Below are positions 45,661 through 54,175 of a stretch of 64,000 nt of DNA, in pieces. The DNA lies in NCBI RefSeq assembly GCF_048820895.1, contig NZ_JBMERQ010000007.1:94280-158279 (forward strand). Direction: 5' to 3'. A program made the position numbers and the translations under genes. Numbering within the stretch: the stretch's first letter is position 1; each line of letters begins with the position of its first letter. The notes below the pieces were generated by a model. The model saw only the letters and a list, made by a program, of their open reading frames with translations, did no database searches and had not been told where the DNA came from. Origin of the DNA: Cribrihabitans_A neustonicus. GTDB lineage: Bacteria; Pseudomonadota; Alphaproteobacteria; Rhodobacterales; Rhodobacteraceae.

Positions 45661-48402
45661 TTGAACTTGCAATCTGAAAAGAAATTCCCGTCGATCCGAG
45701 ACTATTACAGCGCGACACAACTGCGCGCAGACCGGTGGAGCGCACTGCGGGAGGCCGCCGAAGGCCTTTCGCGGCACAGCGCAGACAGCCGGCAAGGCAA
45801 GAAGCTGATGAACACGGCCGAGCACCTGTTCGAGGTGCTGGCTCCCATTGAACGGTACTGGGCATTTCCCGGCATCCATGCCTTTGAGCACCTGCGGCGG
45901 CTCCTGCACCAGGGCAATACCGGGGATCTTTCGATCGCGGTGCGGCGCATCGCTCGGGCGCTGACTTCCGGCGCCTACCGGCGGCGGTCGATCCCGCTGA
46001 CCTCGGAGGAGATCGACAACGAGGACTATGAGGACGAGGCCGCACTCGCCCCCGAAGCCCGCGCCCTGGGGCGGCCCTACTTCGAGGTTCTGATCGTCGA
46101 TGATGTCTCGGAATCCCAGGAGCGGTTTCTAAGGCAGAACCTGCTGAGAATGCGCCGGGTCGAAGACCCGTTCATTTACGAGCCGGTGATCGTGCCCTCG
46201 CTGGAGGATGCGCTGATCGGCGTCCTGTTCAACTACAACGTCCAGGCCGTGGTGGTGCGTCCCGGCTTGTCGCTGAAATCCAAGATCGAGCTTCCGATCC
46301 TCAGCCAGTACCTGACCCGGGTGAGCGAAGCGGAAGAGGTCGATGCGATCGAGCCGCATGAATACGGCCCCGAATCCTGCCGCCTGATCGAGAAGATCCG
46401 CCCCGAGCTGGACGCCTACCTAGTCACCGACCGCTCGGCCGAGGATATTGCCGGGCTCGATCTGGGCCGCTGCCGCCGCGTCTTCTATAATCAGGAAGAC
46501 TTCCAGGAGCTGCACCTCAACATCCTCCGCGGTGTCGACCGCCGCTACAAGACGCCGTTCTTCACCGCCCTCAAGGAATATTCGAAACAGCCCACCGGTG
46601 TCTTCCACGCCATGCCGATCAGCCGCGGCAAGTCGATCAGCCGGTCGCACTGGATCCAGGACATGGGGGCCTTTTACGGGTCCAACATATTCCTCGCCGA
46701 AACCTCCGCCACCTCCGGCGGGCTCGACAGCCTCTTGGAGCCGCGCGGGCCGATCAAGGAAGCCCAGGACATGGCGGCGCGCGCCTTCGGGGCCAAGCAC
46801 ACGTTCTTTGCCACCAACGGCACCTCCACCTGCAACAAGATCGTGGTGCAATCGGTGGTCCGGCCCGGCGACATCGTGCTGGTCGACCGCGACTGCCACA
46901 AGTCGCACCACTACGGCATGGTGCTGGCGGGGGCGAGCGTGGTCTACATGGACAGCTACCCGCTGCACGAGCACTCGATGTACGGCGCGGTGCCGCTGCG
47001 CGAGATCAAGCACACGCTCTTGCAGCTGAAGGCCGCGGGCAAGCTGGACCGGGTCCGGATGGTTTTGCTCACCAACTGCACCTTCGACGGCATCGTTTAC
47101 AACGTGCAGCGGGTGATGGAGGAATGCCTCGCAATCAAGAAGGACCTGATCTTCCTCTGGGACGAGGCCTGGTTCGGATTTGCGCGCTTTGACCCGACCT
47201 ACCGGCAGCGCACCGCGATGGGGGTGGCCAACACGCTTCGTCACACGCTGCGCACGCCTGAGGCCGCAGCAGCCTGGGAAGCCCAGCAGAAGGAACTTAA
47301 AGACGCGGACGAGGCCCAGTGGCTGAACACGCGGCTGGTGCCGCCGCCAGATGCGCGGGTGCGGGTCTATGCCACCCAGTCCACCCACAAAACGCTGACC
47401 GCACTGCGCCAGGGCTCAATGATCCATGTCAACGACCAGGACTTCAAAGGGGAGGTCGAGCAGTCCTTCCACGAAGCCTACATGACGCACACCTCGACCT
47501 CCCCCAACTACCAGATCATCGCCTCGCTCGACGTCGGGCGGCGCCAGGTGGAGCTGGAGGGGTTCGAGTTTGTGCAGAAGCAGATCGAAAGCGCGATGTC
47601 GATCCGCCGTGCCATTTCCGACAATCCGCTGCTGAACAAATACTTCCGGATCCTGACCGCCGGGGAGATGATCCCCGAGCAGTTCCGCGACAGCGGGGTG
47701 GAAGCCTATTACGACCCCGATCACGGCTGGGCCGATACCTGGCATATGTGGCGGGAGGACGAGTTCGTGCTGGACCCGACCCGCGTCACCCTTGCAGTGG
47801 GCGGTACCGGCTGGGACGGCGATACTTTCAAGACCAAGATCCTGATGGACAAATACGGCATCCAGATCAACAAGACCTCCCGCAACACGGTGCTGTTCAT
47901 GACCAATATCGGCACCACCCGGTCCTCGGTCGCCTATCTGATAGAAGTGCTGGTGGAGATCGCAAACGAACTGGACGAGCTTTTGGACGATGCCTCCAAG
48001 ATGGAGCGCCGCTCGTTCGAAAACCGGGTTTCCGCCCTGATCGAGCACGTCCCGCCGCTGCCCGACTTCAGCCGCTTTCACGATGCTTTCCGGGCGGGCA
48101 CCGACACGCCGGAAGGCGACATCCGCACCGCCTTCTTCCTCGCCTACAACGAGGACAACTGCGACTACATCCCGACCGACGACCGCCTGATGCAGCGCCT
48201 GGAGGCGGGGGAGGAACTGGTCTCAACCAGCTTTATCATACCCTACCCGCCCGGCTTTCCGATCCTGGTGCCGGGGCAGGTCATCAGCCCGGAAATCCTG
48301 TCCTTCATGCGGGCGCTCGATGTGAGCGAGATCCACGGCTACCGCGAGGATCTCGGGCTGCGCGTGTTCACCAAAGAGGCTTTGATGTCCGTCAAGAAAT
48401 AG
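45661..48402 (+). CDS. large Orn/Lys/Arg decarboxylase-fold PLP enzyme
   Basis: 913 residues. An N-terminal domain of about 330 residues contains a receiver-like wing (FEVLIVDDVSESQERFLRQ), then the type I PLP fold with FGAKHTFFATNGTSTCNKIV, WDEAWFGFARF, and the Schiff-base lysine Lys577 in ATQSTHKTLTALRQGSM. The C-terminal domain ends near residue 905. Length exceeds E. coli lysine/arginine decarboxylases (about 715-755), mainly through N-terminal extension and an insert around 535-560. Start is TTG 45661 after AGGGGGGCAGG. It probably decarboxylates a basic or other amino acid to an amine that is then condensed by the ATP-grasp ligase downstream (inference). The aminotransferase activity seen in some related folds is an alternative. 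Confidence 0.82.
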   Translation: MNLQSEKKFPSIRDYYSATQLRADRWSALREAAEGLSRHSADSRQGKKLMNTAEHLFEVLAPIERYWAFPGIHAFEHLRRLLHQGNTGDLSIAVRRIARALTSGAYRRRSIPLTSEEIDNEDYEDEAALAPEARALGRPYFEVLIVDDVSESQERFLRQNLLRMRRVEDPFIYEPVIVPSLEDALIGVLFNYNVQAVVVRPGLSLKSKIELPILSQYLTRVSEAEEVDAIEPHEYGPESCRLIEKIRPELDAYLVTDRSAEDIAGLDLGRCRRVFYNQEDFQELHLNILRGVDRRYKTPFFTALKEYSKQPTGVFHAMPISRGKSISRSHWIQDMGAFYGSNIFLAETSATSGGLDSLLEPRGPIKEAQDMAARAFGAKHTFFATNGTSTCNKIVVQSVVRPGDIVLVDRDCHKSHHYGMVLAGASVVYMDSYPLHEHSMYGAVPLREIKHTLLQLKAAGKLDRVRMVLLTNCTFDGIVYNVQRVMEECLAIKKDLIFLWDEAWFGFARFDPTYRQRTAMGVANTLRHTLRTPEAAAAWEAQQKELKDADEAQWLNTRLVPPPDARVRVYATQSTHKTLTALRQGSMIHVNDQDFKGEVEQSFHEAYMTHTSTSPNYQIIASLDVGRRQVELEGFEFVQKQIESAMSIRRAISDNPLLNKYFRILTAGEMIPEQFRDSGVEAYYDPDHGWADTWHMWREDEFVLDPTRVTLAVGGTGWDGDTFKTKILMDKYGIQINKTSRNTVLFMTNIGTTRSSVAYLIEVLVEIANELDELLDDASKMERRSFENRVSALIEHVPPLPDFSRFHDAFRAGTDTPEGDIRTAFFLAYNEDNCDYIPTDDRLMQRLEAGEELVSTSFIIPYPPGFPILVPGQVISPEILSFMRALDVSEIHGYREDLGLRVFTKEALMSVKK

Positions 48403-48422
48403 AATTCACAGGGAGAACATAC

Positions 48423-49874
48423 ATGCCGAAGAAAGTTCTGAAAAACATTTCGGAAATCCGCCGCTATTTTCACACCAACCCGGACCCGGTCTATTTTGTC
48501 TCAGCGACGAACTTTAATCTTCTTGGACTTGATGAATGGGTGAAGAATTTCAAGTACATCTGCTACATGGACTGTTTCGACGGCCGCCATCCGAATGTCC
48601 TTGTGCCCTCCGAGCTGCCGCATGACGAATTCCAGTCGATCGAGGACATCAACAATTACCTGCTGCAGCACAAGGAAGTGATCGACTACGTCAAGACCCG
48701 CGGCGGCAAGCCGAAGTTCGTGTTCCTGATGTTCGACGAAAAGACCGAGGAGCTGGTGAAGGAGCTTGGCGGCGAGCTGTGGTTCCCCAAAGCGAAGCTG
48801 CGCACCAACATGGACAACAAGATCGAAACCGTCCGCGTCGGCAACAAGGCGGGCGTGCCGTCGGTGCCCAACACACTGTCCGAGGTGGAGAGCTACGAGC
48901 ATCTGAAGGAGATCTGCCAGAAGGCGGATCTGGGCAACGACCTGGTGCTGCAGAGCGCCTTTGGAGATTCCGGCCACACGACCTTCTTCATCAAATCCGA
49001 AGCCGATTTCCGCAAGCACGAGCACGAGATCATCGGCCAGGGCGAAATCAAGATCATGAAGCGGATCGACTGCCGCGGCTCTGCGATCGAGGCCTGCGCG
49101 ACCTCCGAGGGCACCATCGTCGGGCCGCTGATGACCGAGCTGGTCGGTTTCAAGGAGCTGACGCCCTACCGCGGCGGCTGGTGCGGCAACGAGATCTTCT
49201 CCACCGCCTTCCCGCCCAAGACCCGCGAGCGGGCGCGGGAGCTGACCTTTAAGTTCGGCGAACAGCTCCGCAAGGAAGGCTACCGCGGCTATTTCGAGCT
49301 GGATTTCCTGATCGACAAAAAGACCGGCGAGATCTGGCTGGGCGAGCTGAACCCGCGTATCACCGGGGCGTCCTCCATGACCAACCACGCGGCCTTTGCC
49401 CATGCCGATGCGCCTTTGTTCCTGTTCCACCTGCTGGAGTTCTCGAAGAAGCCGTTCAAGCTGGACGTGGGCGAGCTCAACGACCGCTGGGCAGACCCGG
49501 ATATGATCGATTCCTGGTCGCAGATGGTGATCAAGCACACCGAGGATAACGTCGACATCGTCACCTCCGCGCCGGAGTCTGGCATCTACCGGATGCGTCC
49601 GGACGGCAAGGTGGTGTTTGACCGCTTCGACTACCACCGCCGCGCAGTCGAAAGTGAGGACGAAGCGTTCTTTCTGCGCATCTCCAACGCGGGCGACTAC
49701 CGCTACGAAGGCGCCGATCTCGGCATTCTGGTGACCCGCGGCCGGTCCATGACCAAGGGCTTCCAGCTGACCGACAAATCGAAGCGCTGGATCGACGGCA
49801 TCAAGTCAGCCTATACCGCGCGCCCGCTGCCCTCGGCCCAGGCCTTTGAGGACCCGGCATTCAAGATTATGTAG
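48423..49874 (+). CDS. ATP-grasp ligase (biotin-carboxylase-like / amide ligase)
   Basis: 483 residues. The ATP-grasp core spans about 125-340: VLQSAFGDSGHTTFFIKS holds the glycine-rich ATP loop, and FELDFLIDKKTGEIWLGELN with PRITGASSMTNH supplies Mg2+ and ATP ligands. Such enzymes activate a carboxylate as acyl phosphate and join it to an amine, thiol or amide. The N-terminal domain (VYFVSATNFNLLGLDEWVKN) is a PreATP-grasp fold. It follows the PLP enzyme by 20 bases and precedes the C45 acyltransferase by 5 bases, so product and next step are coupled. Not a metabolic carboxylase: no biotin carrier or carboxyltransferase is near. Confidence 0.82.
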   Translation: MPKKVLKNISEIRRYFHTNPDPVYFVSATNFNLLGLDEWVKNFKYICYMDCFDGRHPNVLVPSELPHDEFQSIEDINNYLLQHKEVIDYVKTRGGKPKFVFLMFDEKTEELVKELGGELWFPKAKLRTNMDNKIETVRVGNKAGVPSVPNTLSEVESYEHLKEICQKADLGNDLVLQSAFGDSGHTTFFIKSEADFRKHEHEIIGQGEIKIMKRIDCRGSAIEACATSEGTIVGPLMTELVGFKELTPYRGGWCGNEIFSTAFPPKTRERARELTFKFGEQLRKEGYRGYFELDFLIDKKTGEIWLGELNPRITGASSMTNHAAFAHADAPLFLFHLLEFSKKPFKLDVGELNDRWADPDMIDSWSQMVIKHTEDNVDIVTSAPESGIYRMRPDGKVVFDRFDYHRRAVESEDEAFFLRISNAGDYRYEGADLGILVTRGRSMTKGFQLTDKSKRWIDGIKSAYTARPLPSAQAFEDPAFKIM

Positions 49875-49879
49875 GGGGC

Positions 49880-50878
49880 ATGAAACTTACTTTCCGCGCC
49901 CTGCAAGAAACCGAGCCTGGACAGGTTTTGTCCGGGCTCTTTTCTGAATACCGCGCCGCCTACCTGGACTGGTGGGCCTGCGAGGGCCTGGCAGGCCGGC
50001 CGACCTATGCCGAATGCCGCCGGGCGCTGGAGACCCACATGCCGGAAATCGTAGGGATCTACGACCAGCTCTGCACGGCGGTGGGCGGCGGCGACATGGA
50101 GGCGCGTTTCCTCAGCTTCTACTGCCCCCCACGCTATCTGGCGGGGTGCAGCCAGGCGGTCTGGCCCGGCCAGGAACCGCTTCTGGTACGCAACTACGAT
50201 TACAACCCGGCGGCCTTTGACGCTGTTTATCTGAAGACGAGCTGGGACGGGCGGCAGGTCATGGGAACATCGGACGGGCTGTTCGGCCTGCTGGACGGGT
50301 TGAACGATGCCGGGCTCTCCGTTTCGCTCACCTTTGGCGGGCGCCGGGCAATCAGGGACGGCTTCGGCGTACCCCTGATCCTGCGCTACCTGCTGCAGAC
50401 CTGCGGCACGCTGGAGGAGGCGCAGGAGGTGCTGCGCCGGGTGCCCTGCCACATGAGCTACAACGTGACGGTGCTGGACCGCCACCGGAACTATTTCACC
50501 GCCTTCCTGGCCCCCGACCGCCCTGCCCTCATCACCCGCGCGGCGGTTGCCACGAACCATCAGGAACGCGTCGAATGGACCAGCCACGCGCGCCTTACCG
50601 CCTCCGTCGAGCGGGAGCGCTTCCTCCTGCAGCGTCTGACATTGCACGAGGAGCCCAAGGCAAAGTTCGTTGGTGCTTTCCTCAAACCGCCGCTCTATTC
50701 CCTGGCATTCGACCGCGGCTTCGGCACGCTCTATACCGCCGCCTACCACCCGGCCGAACGCTCCGTGGACCTACTCTGGCCCGGCCGCACCTGGCGGCAG
50801 CAGCTGGATCGGTTTGAAACCGGCCACCTGGGGGTCGGCTACCCCGATCCCCGATCTCAGCCTGCCATGCGCCCCTGA
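49880..50878 (+). CDS. C45-family autoproteolytic acyltransferase/hydrolase
   Basis: 332-residue Ntn-hydrolase of the penicillin acyltransferase (PenDE/IAT) family. The predicted self-cleavage site is Gly89-Cys90 (PRYLAGCSQAVWPG), freeing the catalytic Cys; the following LLVRNYDYNP matches the family R-N-x-D motif, and GGRRAIRDGFGVPLILRYLL and ATNHQERVEW are further pocket segments. It starts 5 bases after the ATP-grasp stop. These enzymes acylate or hydrolyse amide bonds of small molecules. It is the last gene of the cluster and is followed by a GC hairpin. Substrate unknown. Confidence 0.82.
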   Translation: MKLTFRALQETEPGQVLSGLFSEYRAAYLDWWACEGLAGRPTYAECRRALETHMPEIVGIYDQLCTAVGGGDMEARFLSFYCPPRYLAGCSQAVWPGQEPLLVRNYDYNPAAFDAVYLKTSWDGRQVMGTSDGLFGLLDGLNDAGLSVSLTFGGRRAIRDGFGVPLILRYLLQTCGTLEEAQEVLRRVPCHMSYNVTVLDRHRNYFTAFLAPDRPALITRAAVATNHQERVEWTSHARLTASVERERFLLQRLTLHEEPKAKFVGAFLKPPLYSLAFDRGFGTLYTAAYHPAERSVDLLWPGRTWRQQLDRFETGHLGVGYPDPRSQPAMRP

Positions 50879-50917
50879 CGCCTGCCGGACCACGCCATGC
50901 TGATAAGACGGGCCGCA

Positions 50918-50948
50918 GGCGCCGGCTCAAGACAGGCCGGCCGGCGCC
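50918..50948 (+). terminator. GC hairpin after the C45 gene
   Basis: Perfect 9-bp inverted repeat GGCGCCGGC/GCCGGCGCC (50918-50926 and 50940-50948), 40 bases after the stop codon. No T-run follows. A plausible weak terminator for the nitrilase-decarboxylase-ligase-acyltransferase operon. Confidence 0.4.
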
Positions 50949-51320
50949 CCCAATCCCTTCAGCCGCCCTGCCCTGGCGGCGCTGCGAGACTTGAAGTCCA
51001 CGCCGGGCGGGTCGTCGCCGCCCGTCTCGGGCGCTGCAGGCAGACTTAAGCCACGACGCTCCAGGAGGGGAATGGGCTCGCGATGACCGCGCAGACTGCG
51101 ATGGACAGGCTAGCGGCTTATGATACCGGCGCAGGCGCCGACGAGAGGAGCAGATGACGCCTGCTTCGGAATCTTGCATGGCTTGAACGCCTGGCCTTAG
51201 GCCCGTTCCGGGCAGGCGATTTCATGCGCCAATCCCCATAAGGTGCCGCACTCCGGAGGCTCCGCGAAGGTCCCAGTTCCAAGTTGGCGGTTTCCCCTTC
51301 CGCGCAGCTCTGCGGCCGCC
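50949..51320. other. 372-base gap without recognisable gene
   Basis: Short frames only (for example a 24-codon frame at 51083 preceded by GGAGGGG). Nothing resembles a known RNA or protein. The sequence is GC-rich like coding DNA and could be a decayed gene. Confidence 0.3.
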
Positions 51321-51770
51321 TCAGCCGCCGCTCTTGCGATCGGCGTATTTCTTCACGAACTGGCCGATCGCCTCCTCCCCAAGGTCGATACCCCGCTTCC
51401 GTCCCTCGGCGATAGCAGTGTCGCCATCCCAGCCCTTATCCGCCGCCAAAGCCATCAGCGTCATCGCTCCCGCCCTGCGGCCAGAAGCGCAATGCAGGAA
51501 TACCGGCTGCGGCAGATCGTCGAGAGAGCGCCGGAACTCATCCACAAGCTCGTCACTCAGCGCCTCCGCTGCCACCGGAAAATGGAAATAGTTCACACCC
51601 AAGGTCTCCGCCACCTGGCGCTCCTTTTCGAAGGAGAGGCCTTTCTCGCCCTCGGTTCTGAAATCGACAAGGCTGGCCATGCCCGAAGAGGCCGCCTTGC
51701 GAAGGGCGTCCTCTCCGGGGGCGAAAAGGGCAACGATGTGATTGCTGCCAATAGTCGCGATCTCGTCCAT
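51321..51770 (-). CDS. BLH/DUF442-type dual-specificity phosphatase-like protein
   Basis: 149 residues. A Cys-x5-Arg phosphatase loop, HCASGRRAG, and the Asp-containing ALFAPGEDALRK region match the TIGR01244/BLH family. These proteins are commonly encoded with or fused to a persulfide-dioxygenase-type metallo-beta-lactamase and serve hydrogen sulfide or persulfide handling. I chose ATG 51770, with GGAGG just upstream; ATG 51782, which overlaps the upstream stop (TGATG), is the alternative. The His/Cys arrangement is intact. Confidence 0.78.
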   Translation of the reverse strand: MDEIATIGSNHIVALFAPGEDALRKAASSGMASLVDFRTEGEKGLSFEKERQVAETLGVNYFHFPVAAEALSDELVDEFRRSLDDLPQPVFLHCASGRRAGAMTLMALAADKGWDGDTAIAEGRKRGIDLGEEAIGQFVKKYADRKSGG

Positions 51771-51781
51771 TAGTTCCTCCA

Positions 51782-53176
51782 TCAATTGCTTGGCTTCTCT
51801 GCGGGGTAGCCGGCTGCGGTCCAGGCCTTCCAGCTGCCGGGGACGTTCCGGATGTTCGTGAAGCCGTGAGCGGAGAGAAGACTGGAAGCAATGCTTGCAC
51901 GAAAACCGCTTGCGCAGTACGTCGCGTAGGCGGCCGACCGGTCCAGGCCGTCGAGCTGTTCCCGCAGCGTGCCGAGGAATGCGTGAGTGGCTCCCGGAAT
52001 GTGCCCCGCTTCCCACTCGTCGGGCTTACGGACATCCAGCGGCGTGATGTCGCTTGCTTCCTTCAGTTGGTGGACTGACACCTGCGGGATCTGCTGAAAA
52101 GGCCGGCCCGCTTCCCGCCACGCCCTCATCCCGCCTGCGAGATACCCCCCGAATTTGGTGAAGCCTGTCCGCCACAACAGCTTGAGCACGCCGGGCAGAT
52201 CGTCATCCGCATTCAGCACCAGATAGATCGGCCGCTCCGGGTCAAGCAGCCAGCCGGCCCAAACCGAGAGTTCGGGGCGCGCTCCGATGTTCAGCGCGCC
52301 TTTCACGTGACCCGCACCAAACGCCATCATGTCGCGCGTATCCAAAATCTGGGCGCCGTTCTTAGCCGCCTTTGCGAATTGCTCGGCGGTCATGGGTACC
52401 GCGCGCGGCAGGTTCCGCAGCACCTCAGGCCCCTCTGCGTTGACCTTTTTCATCCGCGGATAGTGCGTTGGCACCGGCGGCGCGTCACCCAGCACCGCCT
52501 CCTTGAAATCCTTGAGACTTTCGATCCGGGCGTAGCTGTTGAAACGCCGTTCATAACCTACGGTACTCGACATTCGGTCGCCGATGTCAGGCCCGCAGGC
52601 CGAACCTGCCCCGTGGCACGGATAGATAATCACGCCGTCCGGGAGTGCCATGAAGACATCGCGAACAGTGTGGAACAGCTTCTCCGTCAGTTCCTCCGTC
52701 TGATCATCCCCCAGGAGATCGGGGCGCCCGACGCTGTCGACGAAAAATGCGTCTCCCGAGAGTACACCCCAAGGGGTCTCGGTTTCACCTTCATAAAGCA
52801 GATAGCTCATGTGCTCGGGGGTGTGGCCAGGTGTGAAGCGGGCCCGCAACCGCAATTCACCGAAACGGAATTCGTCGCCATCGCGGACGGCCTCGTGATC
52901 AAAGCCGTATTGGGCGCCGCCTTCCGTGCTGACACAGAGCTTGGCTTGCCCGCCGAGACGGTCCACCAACTCGCGTGCGCCGCTCATGAAATCGGCGTGG
53001 ATATGCGTCTCGAAAACATGGGTGATAGCGAGGCCGAAGCGGCGTGCAGCCTCCAGATAGATATCGACGTCGGGCCGGGGATCGACGACCGCACAGACAT
53101 GAGCGGCATCATCCCCCAGCAAGTAGGAGCACTCGGCAACGCCGTCGGCCAGGATCTGTTCGAAACGCAAAGTCAT
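51782..53176 (-). CDS. persulfide dioxygenase-type MBL protein with two rhodanese domains
   Basis: 464 residues. The N-terminal MBL domain carries HVFETHIHADFMSG and ARFTPGHTPEHMSY with further ligands in VLSGDAFFVDSVGRPD and YPCHGAGSACG, as in ETHE1-like sulfur dioxygenases. Two rhodanese domains follow. The first (about 270-350) has lost its Cys (YLVLNADDDLPG), whereas the second has YATYCASGFRASIASS with an intact active-site Cys. This mix of inactive and active rhodanese is usual for the fusion class. GAGGAGG precedes ATG 53176. The likely role is oxidising glutathione persulfide and transferring sulfane sulfur. Confidence 0.85.
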   Translation of the reverse strand: MTLRFEQILADGVAECSYLLGDDAAHVCAVVDPRPDVDIYLEAARRFGLAITHVFETHIHADFMSGARELVDRLGGQAKLCVSTEGGAQYGFDHEAVRDGDEFRFGELRLRARFTPGHTPEHMSYLLYEGETETPWGVLSGDAFFVDSVGRPDLLGDDQTEELTEKLFHTVRDVFMALPDGVIIYPCHGAGSACGPDIGDRMSSTVGYERRFNSYARIESLKDFKEAVLGDAPPVPTHYPRMKKVNAEGPEVLRNLPRAVPMTAEQFAKAAKNGAQILDTRDMMAFGAGHVKGALNIGARPELSVWAGWLLDPERPIYLVLNADDDLPGVLKLLWRTGFTKFGGYLAGGMRAWREAGRPFQQIPQVSVHQLKEASDITPLDVRKPDEWEAGHIPGATHAFLGTLREQLDGLDRSAAYATYCASGFRASIASSLLSAHGFTNIRNVPGSWKAWTAAGYPAEKPSN

Positions 53177-53485
53177 CGCGGCACCTCCTCTCGCGGGTAA
53201 CGCTTTGGCGATCGGTTTCGTTCCACTACCAGTCCGCCGCGTTCTGGCCGGCGGGGTCACCCGTTAATCGAACCCTCTGGTTTCGGCAGCTTCCATTTCA
53301 AATTAAACAAAATGAAAAGGGTTTTGGAGCGAAGCCGCAGCTCCGCAAAACCCGCATCTATTTAGAATTTTACCAATTACATTAAGCGGCTGTAATTTAT
53401 TTCGCGCAATACTTCCCCCCATCGGCGGCTGCACTCTGACCGTGCTTTCGCAGCAATTGGATATTGGGTTGAATAGGATGATGGT
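53177..53485. promoter_or_regulatory. 309-base divergent intergenic region
   Basis: Promoter region of the persulfide-dioxygenase operon (minus) and the lipoprotein gene (plus). An AT-rich patch around 53361-53404 contains TAATTACATTAAGCGGCTGTAATTTA, an imperfect dyad (TTACA...TGTAA, 53374-53395) that could be an operator for a sulfide-responsive repressor. Nothing else recognised. Confidence 0.4.
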
Positions 53486-54115
53486 ATGAACGTCAATTTC
53501 ACCAGAGCGGGACTTGCATCCGGCGCTTTGCTTGCCCTCGCCGCATGCGGAGGACGGGTCGAAACAGGGGTAAACAACTACGGCGCGCAGAGTACCCGAT
53601 TGAGCATCGAAGACGGGTTTGTCGGCGAAATCGGGCGTTTCGCGGACGGCACACAAGAACAAAACATGAACATATTCCTGACCGGTTACAGCTTCTGGGA
53701 CAATACACCCCGCGGTTCAGCCCAAATCGCGCGCCCGGTTATCCATAGGCAGGCAGGCGGAACCGGCACCTATGACGATCCTGTGACCCTTGCAGTAGGG
53801 CACTCGAAACGCAACGGGCGCAGTTACATGGACTACCCTGCCGGCACAAGATTTTATATCCAGAACCTGAAAAGATACGCCATCGTCGAAGATCTCTGCG
53901 GAGATGGCCCGAAGCCCCAGTCGGGCCCCTGCCACACCGGGTATCAGGGCCATGACTGGCTGGATATCTATGTCGGCGGGCGCGGCCTCGACGAAGGCTG
54001 GGTTGACGCCTGCATGAACCGGATTACTGGAATCCAAACCGTAATCATGAACCCCGCGCCAGGCTATCCGGTTGCTCCGGGTGAGATTGCAGCATCCGGT
54101 TGCGCCACATTCTGA
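53486..54115 (+). CDS. lipoprotein of unknown function
   Basis: 209 residues with a lipobox (ALLALAACGG, Cys21) marking a lipid-anchored envelope protein. The mature domain contains GTGTYDDPVTLAVGHSKRNG and YPAGTRFYIQNLKRYAIVED, a beta-rich pattern like the double-psi beta-barrel/3D-domain or secreted fungal-type proteins, with Cys pairs in EDLCGDG, GPCHTGYQG and DACMNRITG. No catalytic family can be named with confidence. It stands alone between divergent and convergent neighbours. Confidence 0.65.
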   Translation: MNVNFTRAGLASGALLALAACGGRVETGVNNYGAQSTRLSIEDGFVGEIGRFADGTQEQNMNIFLTGYSFWDNTPRGSAQIARPVIHRQAGGTGTYDDPVTLAVGHSKRNGRSYMDYPAGTRFYIQNLKRYAIVEDLCGDGPKPQSGPCHTGYQGHDWLDIYVGGRGLDEGWVDACMNRITGIQTVIMNPAPGYPVAPGEIAASGCATF

Positions 54116-54175
54116 AGCAGCGGAAAGAACCTCGCTTCCGGGTGCCTCTGTTGGCTGGTGGCTTTCGGGCAGCCA

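Noticed and set aside
47319..48422. 368-codon N-terminal extension of the ATP-grasp protein
   Set aside because: This stretch overlaps the PLP enzyme in another frame; the ATP-grasp gene has its own ATG at 48423 with GGGAG upstream.
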